A stretch of DNA of 64,000 nt from Halomonas saccharevitans (GTDB taxonomy: Bacteria; Pseudomonadota; Gammaproteobacteria; Pseudomonadales; Halomonadaceae), in contig NZ_FPAQ01000014.1 in the NCBI RefSeq assembly GCF_900116405.1, forward strand, positions 21,407-85,406, read 5' to 3'. The notes beneath the pieces are model-generated. The model did not search any database, was not told where the DNA came from, and saw nothing but the letters and a program-made list of their open reading frames with translations. A program made the position numbers and the translations under genes. Within the stretch, counting starts at the first letter, position 1; the number at the start of each line of letters is the position of its first letter. Of the stretch, positions 50,316-59,922 are shown piece by piece.

Positions 50316-52145
50316 ATGCGACATGCTGCCCCTGGACTGGGCCTGCTGCTGAGTGCGCTGCTCGGGGGGCCGGCCCTGGCGGCCGCGCCAGCCGACGTGC
50401 CGACCGTACATGGCCTGGCGCTCTACGGCGCCCCGGCCCTGCCCGAGGACTTCGCCCATCTCCCTCACGCCGATCCCGACGCCCCGGCAGGGGGCAGCCT
50501 GGTGCGCTCGGCCATCGGCAGCTTCGACTCGACCAACCCCTTCATCATCCGCGGCACCCCGGCCACCGGGCTGACCGAGATCTACGATACCCTGCTCGCC
50601 CAGAACCCCGATGAGCCATTCTCGATGTACGGGCTGCTCGCCGAGGGCGTGCGCCTGGACCCCGATCGCCAATGGATCGAGTTCGACCTGCATCCCGAGG
50701 CACGCTTCCATGACGGCCACCCGGTCGAAGCCTCCGACGTGATCTTCAGCTTCGAGACGCTGACCGAGCAGGGCCAGCCCTTCTACGCCGCCTACTACGC
50801 GGACGTGGTGGACATCCGAGCCGTCGATGAGGACACCGTGCACATCGATCTGGCCGACAGCGAATCCCGTGAGCTGCCGCTGATCCTCGGTCAGCTGCCG
50901 ATCCTGCCGGCCCACTACTGGGAAGGCCGGGACTTCGAGGCGACCACCCGCGACGCCCTGCTCGGCTCGGGCCCCTACCGCATCGCCACGGTAGAGCCGG
51001 GACGGCGCATCGTCTATGAACGCGTGGCGGACTACTGGGGGCAGGACCTGCCGGTGAACCGCGGCCGCCACAACATCGAGCGGCTGGTCTACGACTACTA
51101 CCGCGATCAGACCGTGGCCCTGGAGGCCTTCAAGGCCGGCAACCTCGACCTGCGCATCGAGACCAGCGCCCGCAACTGGGCCACCGCCTACGACTTCCCG
51201 GCCCTCGATGCCGGCTTCGTTAAGCGCCTCGAGGTGCCGGATGGCCAGCCCGCCGGCATGCAGGCCTACGTGATGAACCTGCGCCGCGAGACCTTTCAGG
51301 ACGTGCGCGTGCGCGAAGCGCTGAACCTGGCGTTCGACTTTGAGTGGCTCAATCGCAACCTTTTCTACGGCGCCTATGAGCGCACCGAGAGCTACTTCGC
51401 CAACTCCGAGATGGCCGCCGAGGGCCTGCCGAGCGAGGCCGAACTCGAGCTGCTCGCGCCTTATCGCGATGAGCTGCCAGAGGAGGTCTTCGAGACCCCG
51501 CTGCCGATCGAGCATCCCGAGGGGGTGCGCCCGCGGCTTGCCAGGGCGCTTGAGCTGCTCAACGAGGCGGGCTATGCGGTGCGCGACGGCGTGATGACCG
51601 AGCTCGACAGTGGCACCCCCCTGCGCCTGGAGGTGCTGCTCTTCGACACCCAGTTCGAGCGGGTCGTGCAGCCGCTGCTGCAAAATCTCGAACGCCTCGG
51701 CATCCAGGGCGATATCCGCATCGTTGACGTCAACCAGTACCTCAACCGGCTGCGCAGCTTCGACTTCGATATCATCGTCGGCAGCTTCCCCCAGTCGGCG
51801 AACCCCGGCAACGAACAGCGCGACTTCTGGACCAGCGAATTCGCCGACGTGCCCCAGAGCCGCAACCTGATCGGGCTCAGCGACCCAGTGATCGACGCGC
51901 TGGTCAGCGACCTGATCGCCGCCGACTCCCGGGAGGCGCTGGACACCGCCGCCCGGGCGCTTGACCGGGTGCTGCGCTGGGGTTTCTACGTGATTCCCCA
52001 GTGGCACCTGGGTCACACACGAATCGCCCTGTGGGACAAGTTCAGTTGGCAGGAGCCTTTCCCCACCTACGGACTGGACCTTCACGCCTGGTGGGTGGAT
52101 CCGGAGCGCGGCCGCGAGATCCAGGCCCGCCAGCGCAATCGCTGA
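50316..52145 (+). CDS. yejA: Periplasmic peptide-binding protein YejA
   Basis: A 609-residue family 5 solute-binding protein with a signal peptide (about 1-22, ending A-L-A-A-A). The body has the YejA pattern D-S-T-N-P-F-I-I-R-G and E-P-F-S-M-Y-G-L-L-A-E. YejABEF imports oligopeptides and, in E. coli, microcin C. The transport genes follow in order yejB, yejE, yejF after a 289-nt gap containing a structured repeat. Confidence 0.9.
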   Translation: MRHAAPGLGLLLSALLGGPALAAAPADVPTVHGLALYGAPALPEDFAHLPHADPDAPAGGSLVRSAIGSFDSTNPFIIRGTPATGLTEIYDTLLAQNPDEPFSMYGLLAEGVRLDPDRQWIEFDLHPEARFHDGHPVEASDVIFSFETLTEQGQPFYAAYYADVVDIRAVDEDTVHIDLADSESRELPLILGQLPILPAHYWEGRDFEATTRDALLGSGPYRIATVEPGRRIVYERVADYWGQDLPVNRGRHNIERLVYDYYRDQTVALEAFKAGNLDLRIETSARNWATAYDFPALDAGFVKRLEVPDGQPAGMQAYVMNLRRETFQDVRVREALNLAFDFEWLNRNLFYGAYERTESYFANSEMAAEGLPSEAELELLAPYRDELPEEVFETPLPIEHPEGVRPRLARALELLNEAGYAVRDGVMTELDSGTPLRLEVLLFDTQFERVVQPLLQNLERLGIQGDIRIVDVNQYLNRLRSFDFDIIVGSFPQSANPGNEQRDFWTSEFADVPQSRNLIGLSDPVIDALVSDLIAADSREALDTAARALDRVLRWGFYVIPQWHLGHTRIALWDKFSWQEPFPTYGLDLHAWWVDPERGREIQARQRNR

Positions 52146-52200
52146 CGGCCGGAGGGCGCGGCCGCCGGGGCACGGCTAGGCCCGCATTTAGGCAACAAGA

Positions 52201-52380
52201 TGAGCACGGGGGCAAGGTGAAGCGAGGGTCTTTTGCCAGGGGTGAGGAGGATTCCTCCGAACGGGCTGGCCAAGGAAGGCCAGCACCGGCCCTGCAAGCG
52301 GAGCAGGATGCGAGAGCGCCGCAGGGCAAAAGTAGCGCCCAGGGAAGGGTTCACAGCGCCCTCGCGGCAGCTGGTCCCCG
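52201..52380. repeat. Structured intergenic element between yejA and yejB
   Basis: Several symmetric elements: an inverted repeat CTTTTGCC (52230-52237) / GGCAAAAG (52325-52332); hairpin CTGGCC-AAGGAA-GGCCAG (52266-52283); near-palindrome GGAGGATTCCTCC (about 52247-52259); and three AGCGCC words at 52315, 52334 and 52355. No gene is visible. It may be a dispersed genome repeat inserted between two cotranscribed genes, or an attenuator lowering yejBEF relative to yejA. Confidence 0.55.
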
Positions 52381-52434
52381 GAAAGCTCATCGTACTTTCG
52401 CACGACGTTTGCACGAAACATTCAAGGAACCGCC

Positions 52435-53508
52435 GTGGCCGCCTACGTACTGCGCCGCCTGCTGCTGATGATCCCCACCCTGCTGGGGATCATGCTGCTC
52501 AACTTCATCATCGTTCAGGCCGCTCCGGGCGGCCCCATCGACCAGGTGCTGGCCCGCTTCCAGGGGCTCTCCAGCGAGGCCAGCACCCGCATGGCAGGCG
52601 GTGGCGGCGACGTCGCCGCGGGCGGCGAGTCGCGCGGGGCCCGGGGCATTCCCCCCGCCTTCATCGAGAAACTCGAGGCACAGTTCGGCTTCGATGAGCC
52701 GGCCCACGAGCGCTTCCTGGGCATGATCGTCGACTACGCGACCTTCGACTTCGGCGAGAGCTTCTTTCGCGACGAGCAGGTCACCACCCTGATGCTCGAA
52801 CGCCTGCCGGTGTCTATCTCGCTGGGGCTCTGGACCACCCTGGTGGTCTACCTGGTCTCGATCCCGCTGGGCATCCGCAAGGCCCTGCATCACGGCTCGA
52901 GCTTCGACGTCTGGAGCTCGGGGCTGGTGATCGTCGGCTACGCCATCCCGGGTTTCCTGTTCGCCATACTCTTGATCGTCCTGTTCGCCGGCGGCAGCTA
53001 CTGGGACCTGTTCCCGCTGCGCGGCCTCACCTCGGCGGACTTCGACGAACTCTCCGCCTGGGGCAAGGTGAAGGACTATCTCTGGCACATCACCCTGCCG
53101 GTGATCGCCTCGGCGATCGGCAGCTTCGCCACCCTGACCATGCTGACCAAGAACAGCTTCCTCGACGAGGTGCACAAGCAGTACGTGCTGACCGCCCGCG
53201 CCAAGGGGGCCAGCGATCGACGCGTGCTCTACGGCCACGTGTTCCGCAACGCCATGCTGATCATCATCGCTGGGCTGCCCGCCGCGCTGGTGGGCATCTT
53301 CTTTACCGGTTCACTGCTCATCGAGGTGATCTTCTCCCTCAACGGGCTCGGCCTGCTGGGCTTCGAGGCGGTCATGCAGCGGGATTACCCGGTGATCTTC
53401 GGCACCCTGTATCTCTATACCCTGATCGGCCTGCTCCTGAAGCTGATCTCGGACCTGACCTATGTGTGGGTCGACCCGCGCATCGACTTCGAGACACGGG
53501 AGTCCTGA
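52435..53508 (+). CDS. yejB: ABC transporter permease YejB
   Basis: A 357-residue permease with six transmembrane helices. Starts V(GTG)[17 protein letters not shown] 52435 has AAGGA 6 nt upstream. The EAA-like loop that contacts the ATPase is [21 protein letters not shown] ~50-residue Gly-rich insertion after helix 1 is normal for YejB. Confidence 0.92.
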   Translation: MAAYVLRRLLLMIPTLLGIMLLNFIIVQAAPGGPIDQVLARFQGLSSEASTRMAGGGGDVAAGGESRGARGIPPAFIEKLEAQFGFDEPAHERFLGMIVDYATFDFGESFFRDEQVTTLMLERLPVSISLGLWTTLVVYLVSIPLGIRKALHHGSSFDVWSSGLVIVGYAIPGFLFAILLIVLFAGGSYWDLFPLRGLTSADFDELSAWGKVKDYLWHITLPVIASAIGSFATLTMLTKNSFLDEVHKQYVLTARAKGASDRRVLYGHVFRNAMLIIIAGLPAALVGIFFTGSLLIEVIFSLNGLGLLGFEAVMQRDYPVIFGTLYLYTLIGLLLKLISDLTYVWVDPRIDFETRES

Positions 53509-53511
53509 GTC

Positions 53512-54600
53512 ATGAACGCCCCCAGCACCGAAACCGGCATCGCGGCGCGCCGGCCGTCTCGCTTCTCGCCCATCACTCAGCGCCGCCTGGCGGTGTTTCG
53601 CGACAACCGCCGCGCGCGGCTCTCGCTGTGGATCTTCGCGGCGCTGTTCGTATTGAGCCTTGCCGCCGAGCTGATCGCCAACGATCGGCCGATCGTCATG
53701 CAGTACCAGGGCCAGTGGTACGCGCCGGTACTGGTGGACTATCCCGATACCGAGTTCGGCGGCTTCCTGCCGAGCCCCGCCGACTATCGCGATCCCTTCA
53801 CCCGGGACGAGATCGACGCCAACGGCTGGATGCTCTGGCCGCCGATCCCCTTCTCCTACCAGACCCTGGACCGGGCGCTGGACCACCCCGCTCCCTCGCC
53901 ACCCACTGCCCGCCACTGGCTCGGCACCGACGACCAGGGCCGCGACGTCCTATCCCGAGTGATCTACGGCTTCCGCCTCTCGGTGATCTTCGCGCTGGTG
54001 CTCACGGCGGGCTCGCTGGTGCTCGGGGTGCTGGCCGGCGGCATCCAGGGCTACTTCGGCGGCAAGGTCGACCTGATCGGCCAGCGCTTCACCGAGATCT
54101 GGTCGGGACTGCCAATGCTCTTCCTGCTGATCATCCTGGCGAGCCTCGTGGAGCCCAACCTCTGGTGGCTGCTCGGCATCATGCTGCTGTTCTCCTGGCT
54201 GGGGCTGGTCGACGTGGTGCGCGCCGAGTTCCTGCGCGCGCGCAACCTGGAGTACGTGCGTGCCGCCCGGGCCATGGGCCTGCCCTCGCACCTGATCATG
54301 TGGCGCCACGTGCTGCCCAACGCCATGGTCGCGACCCTGACCTTCATCCCCTTCCTGTTCACCGGCGCCATCACCACCCTCACCGCGCTGGACTTCCTGG
54401 GCTTCGGCCTGCCGCCGGGCTCGCCGTCGTTGGGCGAGCTGGTCGCCCAGGGCAAGAACAACCTGCAGGCGCCCTGGCTCGGCATCACCGCCTTCGTCAC
54501 CCTGTCGGTGATGCTCTCGCTACTGGTATTCATCGGCGAGGGACTGCGTGACGCCTTCGACCCCCGCCATATCCAGCATGCCGCCACCCCGAGGACCTAA
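53512..54600 (+). CDS. yejE: ABC transporter permease YejE
   Basis: A 362-residue permease. An N-terminal helix (about 33-52) is followed by a ~90-residue periplasmic loop and five more helices. The coupling loop A-A-R-A-M-G-L-P-S-H-L-I-M-W-R-H-V-L-P-N is present. It starts 3 nt after yejB and ends 4 nt before yejF. Confidence 0.93.
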   Translation: MNAPSTETGIAARRPSRFSPITQRRLAVFRDNRRARLSLWIFAALFVLSLAAELIANDRPIVMQYQGQWYAPVLVDYPDTEFGGFLPSPADYRDPFTRDEIDANGWMLWPPIPFSYQTLDRALDHPAPSPPTARHWLGTDDQGRDVLSRVIYGFRLSVIFALVLTAGSLVLGVLAGGIQGYFGGKVDLIGQRFTEIWSGLPMLFLLIILASLVEPNLWWLLGIMLLFSWLGLVDVVRAEFLRARNLEYVRAARAMGLPSHLIMWRHVLPNAMVATLTFIPFLFTGAITTLTALDFLGFGLPPGSPSLGELVAQGKNNLQAPWLGITAFVTLSVMLSLLVFIGEGLRDAFDPRHIQHAATPRT

Positions 54601-54604
54601 CGCG

Positions 54605-56191
54605 ATGCCTGAGCCCCTGCTGCGACTCGACGACCTGACCATCGCCTTCGACGACGTGACCGTGGTCGACCGGCTGACGCTCACGGTGCAGCGCGGCGAG
54701 ACCCTGGCCCTGGTGGGTGAGTCCGGCTCCGGGAAATCGGTCTCGGCGCTCGGCGCCATGGGCCTGCTGCCCTCCAACGCGCGGATAGAGGGCGGTCGCC
54801 GCCTGGGCGACACCGACCTCGCCACTCTTTCGGGCCGAGGCTGGCGGGGGCTTCGCGGCAGCCGGGTGGGCTTCATCTTCCAGGAGCCCATGACTTCGCT
54901 GAACCCGCTGCACCCCATCGGCAAGCAGATCGGCGAGGCGCTTCGCCTGCATCGTGGCCTCACCGGAAAGGCGGCCCGACGCCGCACGCGGGAGCTTCTG
55001 GAGCAGGTCAAGCTACCTCGGGCCGAGGAGCTGCTGGACGCCTGGCCGCACCAGATCTCTGGCGGCCAGCGCCAGCGGGTGATGATCGCCATGGCCATCG
55101 CCAACGAGCCGGAACTGCTGATCGCCGACGAGCCGACCACGGCGCTGGACGTCACCGTCCAGCAGGAGATCCTCGCCCTGCTGGCCGAACTGCGCGACCA
55201 CCACGGCATGGGCATGCTCTTCATCACCCACGACCTCAACCTGGTGCGCCGCCACGCCGACCGAGTCTGCGTGATGCACCATGGCCATATGCAGGAGACC
55301 GGCGCGGTGGACGAGGTCTTCGCCCGGCCCCAGAGCCCCCATACCCGCCTGCTGCTCGATGCCGAGCCAAGAGGACGGCCGGTGCCCATCGGAAGCCGGA
55401 CGCCACTGCTCGAGGCTCGCGGCGTCGGGGTCAGTTTCCAGCGCCCGAAGCGGCTGTTCTCGCGTCGCCCGCCGCCCTTCGAGGCCGTCAAGCCACTGGA
55501 TCTCTCGGTGGCACCCGGCGAGACCCTGGGCATCGTCGGCGAATCCGGTTCGGGCAAGACCACCCTGGCCCTGGCGCTGCTGCGCCTGGGCCAGGGGCGC
55601 GGCGAGATCGACTTCGACGGGGCACGCCTCGATCGCTTGAGCGGCAACGACCTTCGCCGCCAGCGCCGCAGCCTTCAGGTGGTCTTCCAGGATCCCTACG
55701 GCTCGCTCTCCCCGCGCCTGCCGGTCTTCGATATCGTCAGCGAGGGGCTGCGCTTCCACCACCCGGAGCTCTCCCTGGCCGAGGTCGAGCGTCGAGTGCG
55801 CGATACCCTGCGCGAGGTCGGCCTGCCCGAGGCGTGCGCCTCCCGCTACCCCCACGAGTTCTCCGGCGGCCAGCGCCAGCGCATCGCCGTAGCGCGTGCC
55901 ATCATCCTCGAGCCGCGCCTGGTGGTGCTCGACGAGCCCACCTCGGCGCTGGATCGCAGCGTGCAGAAGCAGCTCGTCGAGCTGCTGCGCGACCTGCAGG
56001 CCCGGCGCCGGCTGAGCTATCTGTTCATCAGCCACGACCTCGCCGTGGTGCGCGCCATGGCACACCGCATCCTGGTGCTCAAGGATGGCGAGGTGATGGA
56101 ACAGGGCGACTGCCGACAGGTGCTCGAGCAGCCCTCCAGCGACTATACAAGGGCCCTGGTGGCGGCCGCCGGCCTCGCCGCGGTCGACTGA
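54605..56191 (+). CDS. yejF: ABC transporter double ATPase YejF
   Basis: A 528-residue protein with two ATPase domains. Walker A G-E-S-G-S-G-K-S (first) and G-E-S-G-S-G-K-T (second); signatures S-G-G-Q-R-Q-R-V and S-G-G-Q-R-Q-R-I; Walker B L-L-I-A-D-E-P-T and L-V-V-L-D-E-P-T. It powers YejBE. The start is ATG 54605; a longer frame begins inside yejE. All catalytic residues are intact. Confidence 0.94.
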   Translation: MPEPLLRLDDLTIAFDDVTVVDRLTLTVQRGETLALVGESGSGKSVSALGAMGLLPSNARIEGGRRLGDTDLATLSGRGWRGLRGSRVGFIFQEPMTSLNPLHPIGKQIGEALRLHRGLTGKAARRRTRELLEQVKLPRAEELLDAWPHQISGGQRQRVMIAMAIANEPELLIADEPTTALDVTVQQEILALLAELRDHHGMGMLFITHDLNLVRRHADRVCVMHHGHMQETGAVDEVFARPQSPHTRLLLDAEPRGRPVPIGSRTPLLEARGVGVSFQRPKRLFSRRPPPFEAVKPLDLSVAPGETLGIVGESGSGKTTLALALLRLGQGRGEIDFDGARLDRLSGNDLRRQRRSLQVVFQDPYGSLSPRLPVFDIVSEGLRFHHPELSLAEVERRVRDTLREVGLPEACASRYPHEFSGGQRQRIAVARAIILEPRLVVLDEPTSALDRSVQKQLVELLRDLQARRRLSYLFISHDLAVVRAMAHRILVLKDGEVMEQGDCRQVLEQPSSDYTRALVAAAGLAAVD

Positions 56192-56437
56192 GCTGGCAAA
56201 CGTCCTGCCCCCTCTTCTGCAGACTCTGAGAGCCCGATGGTGGGGAAGGCACTGTCTATATTAGGTTGATAAAAGAGATAACGGTATAAAAAAGAAGCTG
56301 TGGACGCCTTGCCGTCATCCCGGACCGAATCGAGGAAATCGAGTACCCGCTGCGTCGTCGGGGCGTTGACAGGCGGCGAGGATGCACTGATTACGCCGAG
56401 TTACACTGTGTGTCTTGCATCATGCCGATGAGATGCC

Positions 56438-58174
56438 ATGCGACGCCTCCTTCCCTCGCTGCTCGCCCCCCTGCTGCTGGCCGCGCTGCTCGTTTCCAGC
56501 GCCAACGCGATGGCACTGGATCTCGACGAAGGCTGGGAATACCGCTGGGGTGACTCCCCCTTCCTCGCTGAAGGCACACCCGCATGGGTGGAGGAGCCCA
56601 AAAGCGAGGACGCCTGGCACACCATCGCCTATCCCGCCAATCCGCCTGATCGCGACGGCCGCCAGAACGCCTGGTTTCGCCTTACCCTGCCCGAGGGCGA
56701 GTGGCGTGATCCGGTGCTCTACATCGACAGCGTCGATCTCATCACCCAGGCCTGGCTCGGTGATGAGTTGATCTATCAGCACGGCCACTTCGATGCCCGT
56801 GGCGCGGGGCGCTTCGAGGGCTGGCCCTGGCACATGATCTCCCTGCCCGAGGAATTCGCCGGCAAGACGCTCTATTTTCGCGTTTTCTCCGACTACACCG
56901 CCATCGGCCTGTGGGGAGAGGTCAAGCTGATGGAACGTCCCGAGCTGCTGGCCGATATCCTCGAGCGCTCGGCCGTCGATCTGGTGGTCAGCGCCTTCCT
57001 GATGCTGCTCGCCCTGCTCGCCTTCGTCTTCGCCCTGGTCCAGGCCAACCGACGCAGCTTCATCGGCATCGGGCTGTTCGCCCTGGCGTCCAGCATCATG
57101 CTGCTCGCCGAAACCCAGGCCAGCCAGCTGCTGCTCGATATGCCGCTGCTATGGGACTACCTGGCTGCCGCGGGCTACTTCACCCTGCCAGTGGCCATGG
57201 GACTGATGCTGGAACACTGGTTCGCCGAGCAGCGCCCGCGGCTGCTGCGCCGCATCTGGCAGCTGCACCTCGGCTACGTGGCGGGAGCCATCGGGCTCGC
57301 GATCTCCGGCGTCATCGACCTCTCCATCACCTTTCCCCTCTTCGATGTACTACTGATGGTGAGCCTCATCGTGATGTTCACGACCATCGTCATGCACCTC
57401 GGCATGCTCAACGGGGAGCAGCGGCTGATCGTGCTGAGCTATGGGCTCTTCGCCCTGGTGCTGCTGGTCGACATGGCCGTGGCCCACGGGCTGCTCGGCT
57501 GGCGCCAGGTCCCGGTAAACGGCGGCGCGCTGGGCTTCGCACTGGCCATCGTGCTGATCTCGCTATGGCACTATCGCCAGACACAGCGTGAGCTGCAGCG
57601 TCTCAACCACTCTCTGGAGCAGCAGGTCGCCGAGCGCACTCAGGCCCTCGAGGAGATGGTCATGAAGCTAAAGGCGTTTTCCTACGAGGATGCCCTAACC
57701 GGCGTTCACAACCGTCGCTACTTCGATGAGTTGCTCCAGCACGAGGCCGCCCTGGCGCGTCGCAACGGGACCCCCTTGAGCCTGGCGATGATCGATATCG
57801 ACCACTTCAAGCGATTCAATGACCTAGAAGGCCATGAGGCGGGGGATACGGTACTGATCGGCCTGGGTCGGCTGCTGACTCACCATTTCCGTGACAGCGA
57901 TGAGGTCTGCCGCATGGGGGGGGAGGAGTTCGTCGTCGTGATGCCGGGCGCGACCGCGCCCATGGTCGAGGCGCGTCTCGCCGAGCTGATGGAGATCCTC
58001 GACCGAACGCGCTTTCGCTATCGCGGCCGAGTACTCGATCCCCTGACGATCTCCTGCGGCATCGCCTCCTATCCCGAGCACGCCTGCGAGCCGCTGACGC
58101 TGATCGGACTCGCCGACAAGGCGCTCTATTCGGCCAAGCACCGCGGGCGCGCCCGGGTCGAGACCTACGCCTGA
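56438..58174 (+). CDS. Membrane diguanylate cyclase with 7TMR-DISM sensor
   Basis: A 578-residue signalling protein. Signal peptide (1-25), periplasmic beta-rich sensor (about 26-175), seven transmembrane helices (about 180-385; 7TMR-DISM type), a coiled-coil linker (about 390-420; L-N-H-S-L-E-Q-Q-V-A-E-R) and a C-terminal GGDEF domain. The active site reads G-G-E-E-F and the product-inhibition I-site R-D-S-D lies five residues before it, so it should make cyclic di-GMP under feedback control. The sensed ligand is unknown. It has no EAL domain. Confidence 0.92.
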   Translation: MRRLLPSLLAPLLLAALLVSSANAMALDLDEGWEYRWGDSPFLAEGTPAWVEEPKSEDAWHTIAYPANPPDRDGRQNAWFRLTLPEGEWRDPVLYIDSVDLITQAWLGDELIYQHGHFDARGAGRFEGWPWHMISLPEEFAGKTLYFRVFSDYTAIGLWGEVKLMERPELLADILERSAVDLVVSAFLMLLALLAFVFALVQANRRSFIGIGLFALASSIMLLAETQASQLLLDMPLLWDYLAAAGYFTLPVAMGLMLEHWFAEQRPRLLRRIWQLHLGYVAGAIGLAISGVIDLSITFPLFDVLLMVSLIVMFTTIVMHLGMLNGEQRLIVLSYGLFALVLLVDMAVAHGLLGWRQVPVNGGALGFALAIVLISLWHYRQTQRELQRLNHSLEQQVAERTQALEEMVMKLKAFSYEDALTGVHNRRYFDELLQHEAALARRNGTPLSLAMIDIDHFKRFNDLEGHEAGDTVLIGLGRLLTHHFRDSDEVCRMGGEEFVVVMPGATAPMVEARLAELMEILDRTRFRYRGRVLDPLTISCGIASYPEHACEPLTLIGLADKALYSAKHRGRARVETYA

Positions 58175-58193
58175 GCGCGATCGACGCTCAGGC
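58169..58193 (+). terminator. Hairpin at the end of the diguanylate cyclase gene
   Basis: GCCTGAGCG (58169-58177, including the stop codon) pairs with CGCTCAGGC (58185-58193) around CGATCGA. No T-run; probably a weak or bidirectional terminator. Confidence 0.5.
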
Positions 58194-58277
58194 GCTGAAC
58201 GTCCCACCGGTCGGAGCGGAATTCAGGGCGGCCTATAGAAGGCTATGAGCGCAGGGCTCAAGATGGAAGAACGACCC

Positions 58278-58976
58278 TCAGAACTGGGCTCGCTCCTCAT
58301 CGCTGAGCTCTCGCCACTCGCCGGGCGCCAGCTCACCGAGCGCCAGCGGGCCAATCGATTCGCGATGCAGGGCCGCCACATGATGGCCGATGGCCGCGAA
58401 CATGCGCTTGACCTGATGGTACTTGCCCTCGAAGAGGGTCAGCTCGGCCACTCGCGGTTCGCGCATTGAGAGCTCTGCGGGGCGGGTCGGCTTCTCCTCG
58501 CCCTCAAGCCACAGCCCCTCGGCGAACTGGCTCACGGCGGCGTCCAGGGCCTCGCCCTCCAACGGCTCGGCGAGGGTGACCCGATAGACCTTGCCGCAGC
58601 GCCGCTTCGGCGAGGTCACCCGGTGGGACCACTGGCCGTCGTCGGTGAGCAGCACCAGGCCGGTGGTATCGACGTCGAGTCGGCCGACCGTCTGCAGCCG
58701 CTCCACGTGGGGCAGGTCGACCAGTTCGCGCACCAGCGGATAGAGGCCCCGCCGGGCGCTGCACTCTACGCCCGCGGGCTTGTTGAGCATCACGTAGCGC
58801 AGGCCGACCAGTGCCAGCGGCTCGCCGTTCCAGGTGACACGACGGCTCGCGTCGACCTGGGTGGCGGGATTCTTGATCACCTCGCCATCCACCTGCACCT
58901 CCTCGCGGTGCAGCGCCTTCTTGGCCAGGCTGCGGGTCAGGTCGGTGGTCTCGCAGAGAAAACGGTCCAGACGCAT
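58278..58976 (-). CDS. rsuA: RsuA-type rRNA pseudouridine synthase
   Basis: A 232-residue enzyme. An S4 RNA-binding domain (M-R-L-D-R-F-L-C-E at the start) precedes the synthase core with the catalytic Asp in G-R-L-D-V-D-T-T-G-L and the motifs N-K-P-A-G-V-E-C-S and G-K-Y-H-Q-V-K-R-M-F. Length and layout fit RsuA (16S U516), with RluE/RluF-like enzymes as alternatives. The start ATG 58976 overlaps the amidase stop by one base. Confidence 0.88.
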   Translation of the reverse strand: MRLDRFLCETTDLTRSLAKKALHREEVQVDGEVIKNPATQVDASRRVTWNGEPLALVGLRYVMLNKPAGVECSARRGLYPLVRELVDLPHVERLQTVGRLDVDTTGLVLLTDDGQWSHRVTSPKRRCGKVYRVTLAEPLEGEALDAAVSQFAEGLWLEGEEKPTRPAELSMREPRVAELTLFEGKYHQVKRMFAAIGHHVAALHRESIGPLALGELAPGEWRELSDEERAQF

Positions 58977-59791
58977 CAGAAACCCACCCCGTCGGCGAGG
59001 CCGAAGTGGTCGGCATCGCGCCAGGCCGGAAACTTCTCGCGAAACGCCTGCAGATCCTCGAGGGACAGGGTGCCGGTTTTCAAGAAGGGACGGTCGCGAG
59101 GCTCGTCGAGAATCGCCTCGCCCTTGGCATCGATCAGCATGGAGTCGCCGGCGTAGGCGAGTCCCTTGGCATCCTCGCCGACGCGGTTGACGCCGATCAC
59201 CGGACACAGGTTCTCAATGGCGCGCGCCTGCAGCAGCACCCGCCACGGATGGCGACGCGGTGCCGGCCAGTTGGCCACGCAGAGCAGAGCATCGTATTCG
59301 AAATGCTCGTCGGCCCCCGGGCGCTGGCGCAGCCAGACCGGGAAACGCAGGTCATAGCAGACGCTGAGCAGGATGCGAAAGCCCTTGAGCTCGACGATCA
59401 CCCGCTCGTGGCCCATGGCGTAGCGCTCGTGCTCACCGGCCATGCGGAACAGGTGGCGCTTGTCGTAGTGCACCAGGCTGCCGTCCGGGCGCGCCCAGAT
59501 CAGGCGATTGAAGTAGTCGCCGTTCTCCAGCACGGCCACGCTGCCGGTGACCACGCAGCCGCGACGAGCCGCCTGAGCCTGCAGCCAGGCCACGGTGCGG
59601 CTCTCGGCCATGGGCTCGGCCATCTCGCGGGAGTTCATGGTGAAGCCGGTGGCGAACATCTCAGGCAGCACGATCAGGTCCGTGTCGTCGGCGCCGAGAT
59701 CGCCCAGCGTCTCCTCGAGCATTCGACAGTTGGCATCGGGATCTTCCCAGCGCAGGTCGCACTGCACCAGGGTGGTTCGCAACTCGCTCAT
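58976..59791 (-). CDS. Carbon-nitrogen hydrolase, YafV/omega-amidase type
   Basis: A 271-residue nitrilase-superfamily amidase with the full Glu-Lys-Cys triad: L-P-E-M-F-A-T-G-F, Y-D-K-R-H-L-F and S-V-C-Y-D-L-R-F-P. This pattern matches YafV-type omega-amidases, which deaminate 2-oxoglutaramate and 2-oxosuccinamate arising from glutamine transaminases; such genes often accompany methionine salvage. The start ATG is 59791. Confidence 0.9.
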   Translation of the reverse strand: MSELRTTLVQCDLRWEDPDANCRMLEETLGDLGADDTDLIVLPEMFATGFTMNSREMAEPMAESRTVAWLQAQAARRGCVVTGSVAVLENGDYFNRLIWARPDGSLVHYDKRHLFRMAGEHERYAMGHERVIVELKGFRILLSVCYDLRFPVWLRQRPGADEHFEYDALLCVANWPAPRRHPWRVLLQARAIENLCPVIGVNRVGEDAKGLAYAGDSMLIDAKGEAILDEPRDRPFLKTGTLSLEDLQAFREKFPAWRDADHFGLADGVGF

Positions 59792-59922
59792 CGGGGGACT
59801 CCGTCCGGGGCTGTATCTGGCCCCCAGACTACCGCAGCACCGGCGTCGCGTCAGCCGTCTCACGCATGGCGACGCCGCCGATAGCCTGCTAACCTCAAGG
59901 ATTTTTGCGACACGAGATCCTC

